Shown here piece after piece: positions 5,692 through 8,091 of a stretch of 8,091 nt of DNA (positions within the stretch are counted from its first letter, which is position 1; each line of letters begins with the position of its first letter). The notes under the pieces are model-generated. The model ran no database searches and was not told where the DNA came from. It saw only the letters and a list, made by a program, of their open reading frames with translations. Source of the DNA: Gammaproteobacteria bacterium (lineage in GTDB: Bacteria > Pseudomonadota > Gammaproteobacteria > Thiohalorhabdales > Thiohalorhabdaceae); the NCBI GenBank assembly GCA_018609925.1, contig JAHEOG010000076.1, forward strand, positions 1 through 8,091. The letters are read 5' to 3'. The translations under genes and the position numbers were made by a program.

Positions 5692-7419
5692 TCAATCGTG
5701 GAAGTGCCGGCCCTCCTGGACCTCGGCCACATAGCCCTGCCGAACGGCGAAGTCCCCGAAGGGCTCGCCTTCCTCGCGCTCATTGGCGTAATGCCGAAGG
5801 ACGGGATCCAGCTCCTCCAGGATGCGGTCCTCGGTGATGTTCTCGCGGTAGAGCTTGTTGAGGCGCTGCCCGGCGTAACCGGCGCCGAGGTAGAGATCGT
5901 AGCGACCCACCGCCCGGCCCACGAAGCCGATCTCCCCCAGGTAGGGGCGGGAGCAGCCGTTGGGGCAGCCGCTCATACGGACGATGATCCCGGCCTCCGC
6001 GATGCCGGCATCGGCCATCAGGCCCTCGATCCGGGTAAGCAGCCCGGGGAGGCTGCGCTCGCTTTCCGCCATGGCAAGGGGGCACGTAGGGAAGGCCACG
6101 CAAGCCATGGAGGCCCGGCGCGTGGGCCCGCTCTCCTGGATCCCGGTCAGGCCGTACTGATCCAGCAGCTCCTGGATGCGGGGTCGATTCTCCTCCGAGA
6201 CCTGGCCCAGGATCAGGTTCTGGTTGGCGGTGATCCGGATGTCGCCGTCGTGGATCCGGGCGATCTCCCGCATGCCGCTCATCAGGCTGTGCCCGTCGGT
6301 ATCCTGGATGCGCCCGTTCTCCACGAACTGGGTGTAGTACCACAGCCCGTCGACACCCTGGACCCAGCCGAAACGATCGCCGTTGTCGGTAAACTCAAAG
6401 GGCCGGGCTTCCTCCAGGCCGTAGCCGAGCCGGCGCTCCACCTCGGCCCGGAAGGCGTCCAACCCGTGGTCGTCGATGGTGTACTTGAGCCGGGCGTGCT
6501 TGCGGTCCACCCGGTCGCCCCAATCCCGCTGCACCGCCAGGACCTTCTCGGCCACGTCGATGGCCTGGTCCGGTGTGCAAAATCCCACGACGTCGGATAG
6601 TCGGGGATAGGTCTGGGGCTCACCGGCGGTCATGCCCATACCGCCGCCGACAGCCACATTGAAGCCTACCAGCTGGCCGTCGTCGCCGGTGATGGCAATG
6701 AACCCGAGATCGTTGGCGTAGAGATCGACATCGTTGCTGGGCGGAACAGCGATGGCGACCTTGAACTTGCGGGGCAGGTAGGTGGCCCCGTAGAGGGGCT
6801 CCTGCTGCCCCTCTTCGGGGCCAGCGGCGACCCGCTCCTCGTCCAGCCAGATCTCGTGGTAGGCCCGGCTTTTGGGCATCAGGTGGGCGCTGATGGCCTT
6901 GGCGTACTCGTAGACCTCGGAATGCAGCCACGACTGCTCGGGGTTGTTGGTGCAGAGGGTGTTGCGGTTGTTGTCGCCGCAGGCGGCGATGGTGTCCAGC
7001 AGCGCGGCGTTGATGCCCTGGATGGTGGCCTTGAGGTTGCGCTTCAGGACCCCGTGGAACTGGAATGTCTGACGGGTGGTGAGGCGCAGGGTGCCGTTGG
7101 CATGGGTCCGGGCCAGATCGTCCAGGGTCAGCCACTGATCCGGGGAGAGGACCCCGCCGGGCAGGCGCAGCCGGACCATGAACTGGTGAGCCGGCTCCAG
7201 CTTCTGCTTGCGCCGCTCGTCCCGCAGGTCCCGATCATCCTGCTGGTAGATCCCGTGGAACTTGGTGAGCTGGTGGTCGTTGCCCAGCAGGGCGCCGGTG
7301 ATGGGCTCGAGGAGGCTCTCCTTGATGCGACCCCGGAGGTAGTCGCTGTCGGACTTGATCCGCTCGTTCTCGTGGAGCTGATCCAGCGAGGCGGCAACGG
7401 TGCGGTTCTTGTCAGCCAT
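5692..7419 (-). CDS. cysI: Assimilatory sulfite reductase (NADPH), hemoprotein beta subunit
   Basis: Cytoplasmic sirohaem and 4Fe-4S enzyme that reduces sulfite to sulfide by six electrons, supplied by the CysJ flavoprotein, in cysteine biosynthesis. It has 575 residues, close to the 570 of E. coli CysI. The four cluster/sirohaem cysteines are present: C440 and C446 in CVAFPTC, and C485 and C489 in CPNGC. Conserved segments include HQFMVRLRLPGG, the sirohaem/substrate-site stretch RLTTRQTFQFHGV, PRKFKVAIAVPPSNDVDLYANDLGF and SGCPNGCSRPYLGEIGFVG. The ATG at 7419 starts 2 bases after the cysJ stop; the nearest purine-rich element, AAAGGGA (7438-7432), is 12 bases away, so translation probably depends on coupling to cysJ. 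The gene shows all residues needed for activity. A ferredoxin-dependent reductase is less likely because of the adjacent cysJ. Confidence 0.96.
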   Translation of the reverse strand: MADKNRTVAASLDQLHENERIKSDSDYLRGRIKESLLEPITGALLGNDHQLTKFHGIYQQDDRDLRDERRKQKLEPAHQFMVRLRLPGGVLSPDQWLTLDDLARTHANGTLRLTTRQTFQFHGVLKRNLKATIQGINAALLDTIAACGDNNRNTLCTNNPEQSWLHSEVYEYAKAISAHLMPKSRAYHEIWLDEERVAAGPEEGQQEPLYGATYLPRKFKVAIAVPPSNDVDLYANDLGFIAITGDDGQLVGFNVAVGGGMGMTAGEPQTYPRLSDVVGFCTPDQAIDVAEKVLAVQRDWGDRVDRKHARLKYTIDDHGLDAFRAEVERRLGYGLEEARPFEFTDNGDRFGWVQGVDGLWYYTQFVENGRIQDTDGHSLMSGMREIARIHDGDIRITANQNLILGQVSEENRPRIQELLDQYGLTGIQESGPTRRASMACVAFPTCPLAMAESERSLPGLLTRIEGLMADAGIAEAGIIVRMSGCPNGCSRPYLGEIGFVGRAVGRYDLYLGAGYAGQRLNKLYRENITEDRILEELDPVLRHYANEREEGEPFGDFAVRQGYVAEVQEGRHFHD

Positions 7420-7421
7420 GG

Positions 7422-8091
7422 CTAGTAGACGTCCCTTTGGTAGCGCTTCTCGCGCTGAAGCTCCTTGAGGTAGCTGGCGGTGCCGTCAGCGGAAAGGCCG
7501 CCCTCCTGCTGCACAATGGTCTCCAAGGCCTCGTGCACGGCGGGAGCCATCTGCTCGGCATCGCCGCAGACGTAGAAATAGGCCCCCTCCTCCAGCCACT
7601 CGTAGATCTCCCGGGAACGCTCAAAGAGCCGGTGCTGGACGTAGATCTTCTCTTCCTGGTCGCGGGAGAAGGCCAGATCGATCCGGGTGAGCAGCCCTTC
7701 CTTCCACCAGCGCTGCCAGTCCACCTGGTAGAGGAAATCGGTACGGAAGTGCTGCTCCCCGAAGAACAGCCAGTTGGCCCCCTCGGCCTCCTGCTCCTCG
7801 CGCTCCTCCAGGAAGGCCCGGAAGGGGGCGATGCCGGTGCCGGGTCCGACCATGATGATCGGCACGGAGGGATCCTCCGGAAGTCGGAAGTTGGGGTTGC
7901 GCTGGACGTAAACCGGCAGGACGTCGCCCTCCTCCACCGTCTCGGCGAGCCAGTTGGAAGCCACCCCATATCGGGTCCGCCCCCGGCTATCGTAGCGCAG
8001 GATCCCGATGGTGAGGTGGGCCTCGTCGGGGTTGGCGGTAGGGCTGGAGGCCAGGGAGTACAACCGCGCCTGGAGTGGGCGCAGACTGGCC
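7422..8091 (-). CDS. cysJ: Sulfite reductase (NADPH) flavoprotein alpha subunit, C-terminal part
   Basis: Flavoprotein that takes electrons from NADPH through FAD and FMN to CysI. The window holds the last 223 codons; the frame is open to the right edge, so the N-terminal FMN (flavodoxin) domain and part of the FAD domain lie outside. Visible: the FAD-binding RLYSLASSP, then RYGVASNWLA, the NADPH-binding GPGTGIAPFRAFLEER, WLFFGEQHF-x3-FLYQVDWQRW, YVCGDAEQMA, and the C-terminus RYQRDVY, which is the CysJ ending. The gene stops 2 bases before cysI, giving the cysJ-cysI order of gammaproteobacteria. The TTG at 8063 is an internal leucine codon of the FAD motif, not the start. Confidence 0.96.
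   Translation of the reverse strand, partial: ASLRPLQARLYSLASSPTANPDEAHLTIGILRYDSRGRTRYGVASNWLAETVEEGDVLPVYVQRNPNFRLPEDPSVPIIMVGPGTGIAPFRAFLEEREEQEAEGANWLFFGEQHFRTDFLYQVDWQRWWKEGLLTRIDLAFSRDQEEKIYVQHRLFERSREIYEWLEEGAYFYVCGDAEQMAPAVHEALETIVQQEGGLSADGTASYLKELQREKRYQRDVY

Noticed and set aside
4960..6600. Plus-strand open frame of 546 residues
   Set aside because: It runs antisense through the protease start, the tusA-like gene and cysI, has no recognisable domain, and such frames are expected opposite GC-rich genes with third-position G/C bias.
6856..7425. Plus-strand open frame of 189 residues opposite cysI
   Set aside because: It is wholly antisense to a complete, conserved cysI and its composition is Val/Leu/Gly-rich without motifs.
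7422..8063. Short separate flavoprotein starting at 8063
   Set aside because: The frame continues upstream to the window edge with conserved CysJ sequence (LRPLQARLYSLASS), so this is the C-terminal part of cysJ.

Overview
The window is GC-rich, tightly packed DNA (an estimate by eye, not a count), and looks like a gammaproteobacterial chromosome. It holds the end of a cysJ-cysI operon, a two-PDZ DegP-type protease, a high-potential iron-sulfur protein (HiPIP) and a periplasmic di-haem peroxidase. HiPIPs are most common in purple sulfur bacteria and other chemolithotrophic or halophilic Proteobacteria, so such a lineage is plausible. This is inference; nothing here fixes the genus. I see no transposase, integrase, tRNA, rRNA, CRISPR array or phage gene.

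Left part (1-1925): a type III (GlnT-type) glutamine synthetase / gamma-glutamylmethylamide synthetase family gene runs leftward off the window edge. It is divergent from an XRE-cupin repressor-type regulator. Their roughly 230-base intergenic region contains a short AT-rich island, a perfect 6+6 inverted repeat (ATTGCA-N5-TGCAAT) and candidate sigma-70 promoters facing both ways. This suggests one operator controlling both genes.

Middle (1975-3506): downstream of the regulator on the same strand lies a two-gene unit, a Sec-exported di-haem cytochrome c peroxidase/MauG-family protein followed by a Tat-exported HiPIP. The stop of the first overlaps the start of the second (ATGA). The simplest reading is a periplasmic redox pair in which the HiPIP gives electrons to, or takes them from, the di-haem enzyme. 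This is the most interesting arrangement in the window. A strong GC-rich hairpin follows and separates this unit from the convergent gene to its right.

Right part (3641-8091, all on the minus strand): a DegP/DegQ/MucD-type periplasmic serine protease with its own 350-base upstream region, preceded by the 3' part of a sulfur operon in the order cysJ (cut by the window edge), cysI, tusA-like. CysJ passes NADPH electrons to CysI, which reduces sulfite to sulfide. The small TusA-family protein, with a probable TTG start behind a strong ribosome binding site, sits 27 bases after cysI and probably links sulfur carriage to the reductase. All seven genes with a start and stop inside the window, or their visible parts, translate without frameshift or internal stop.
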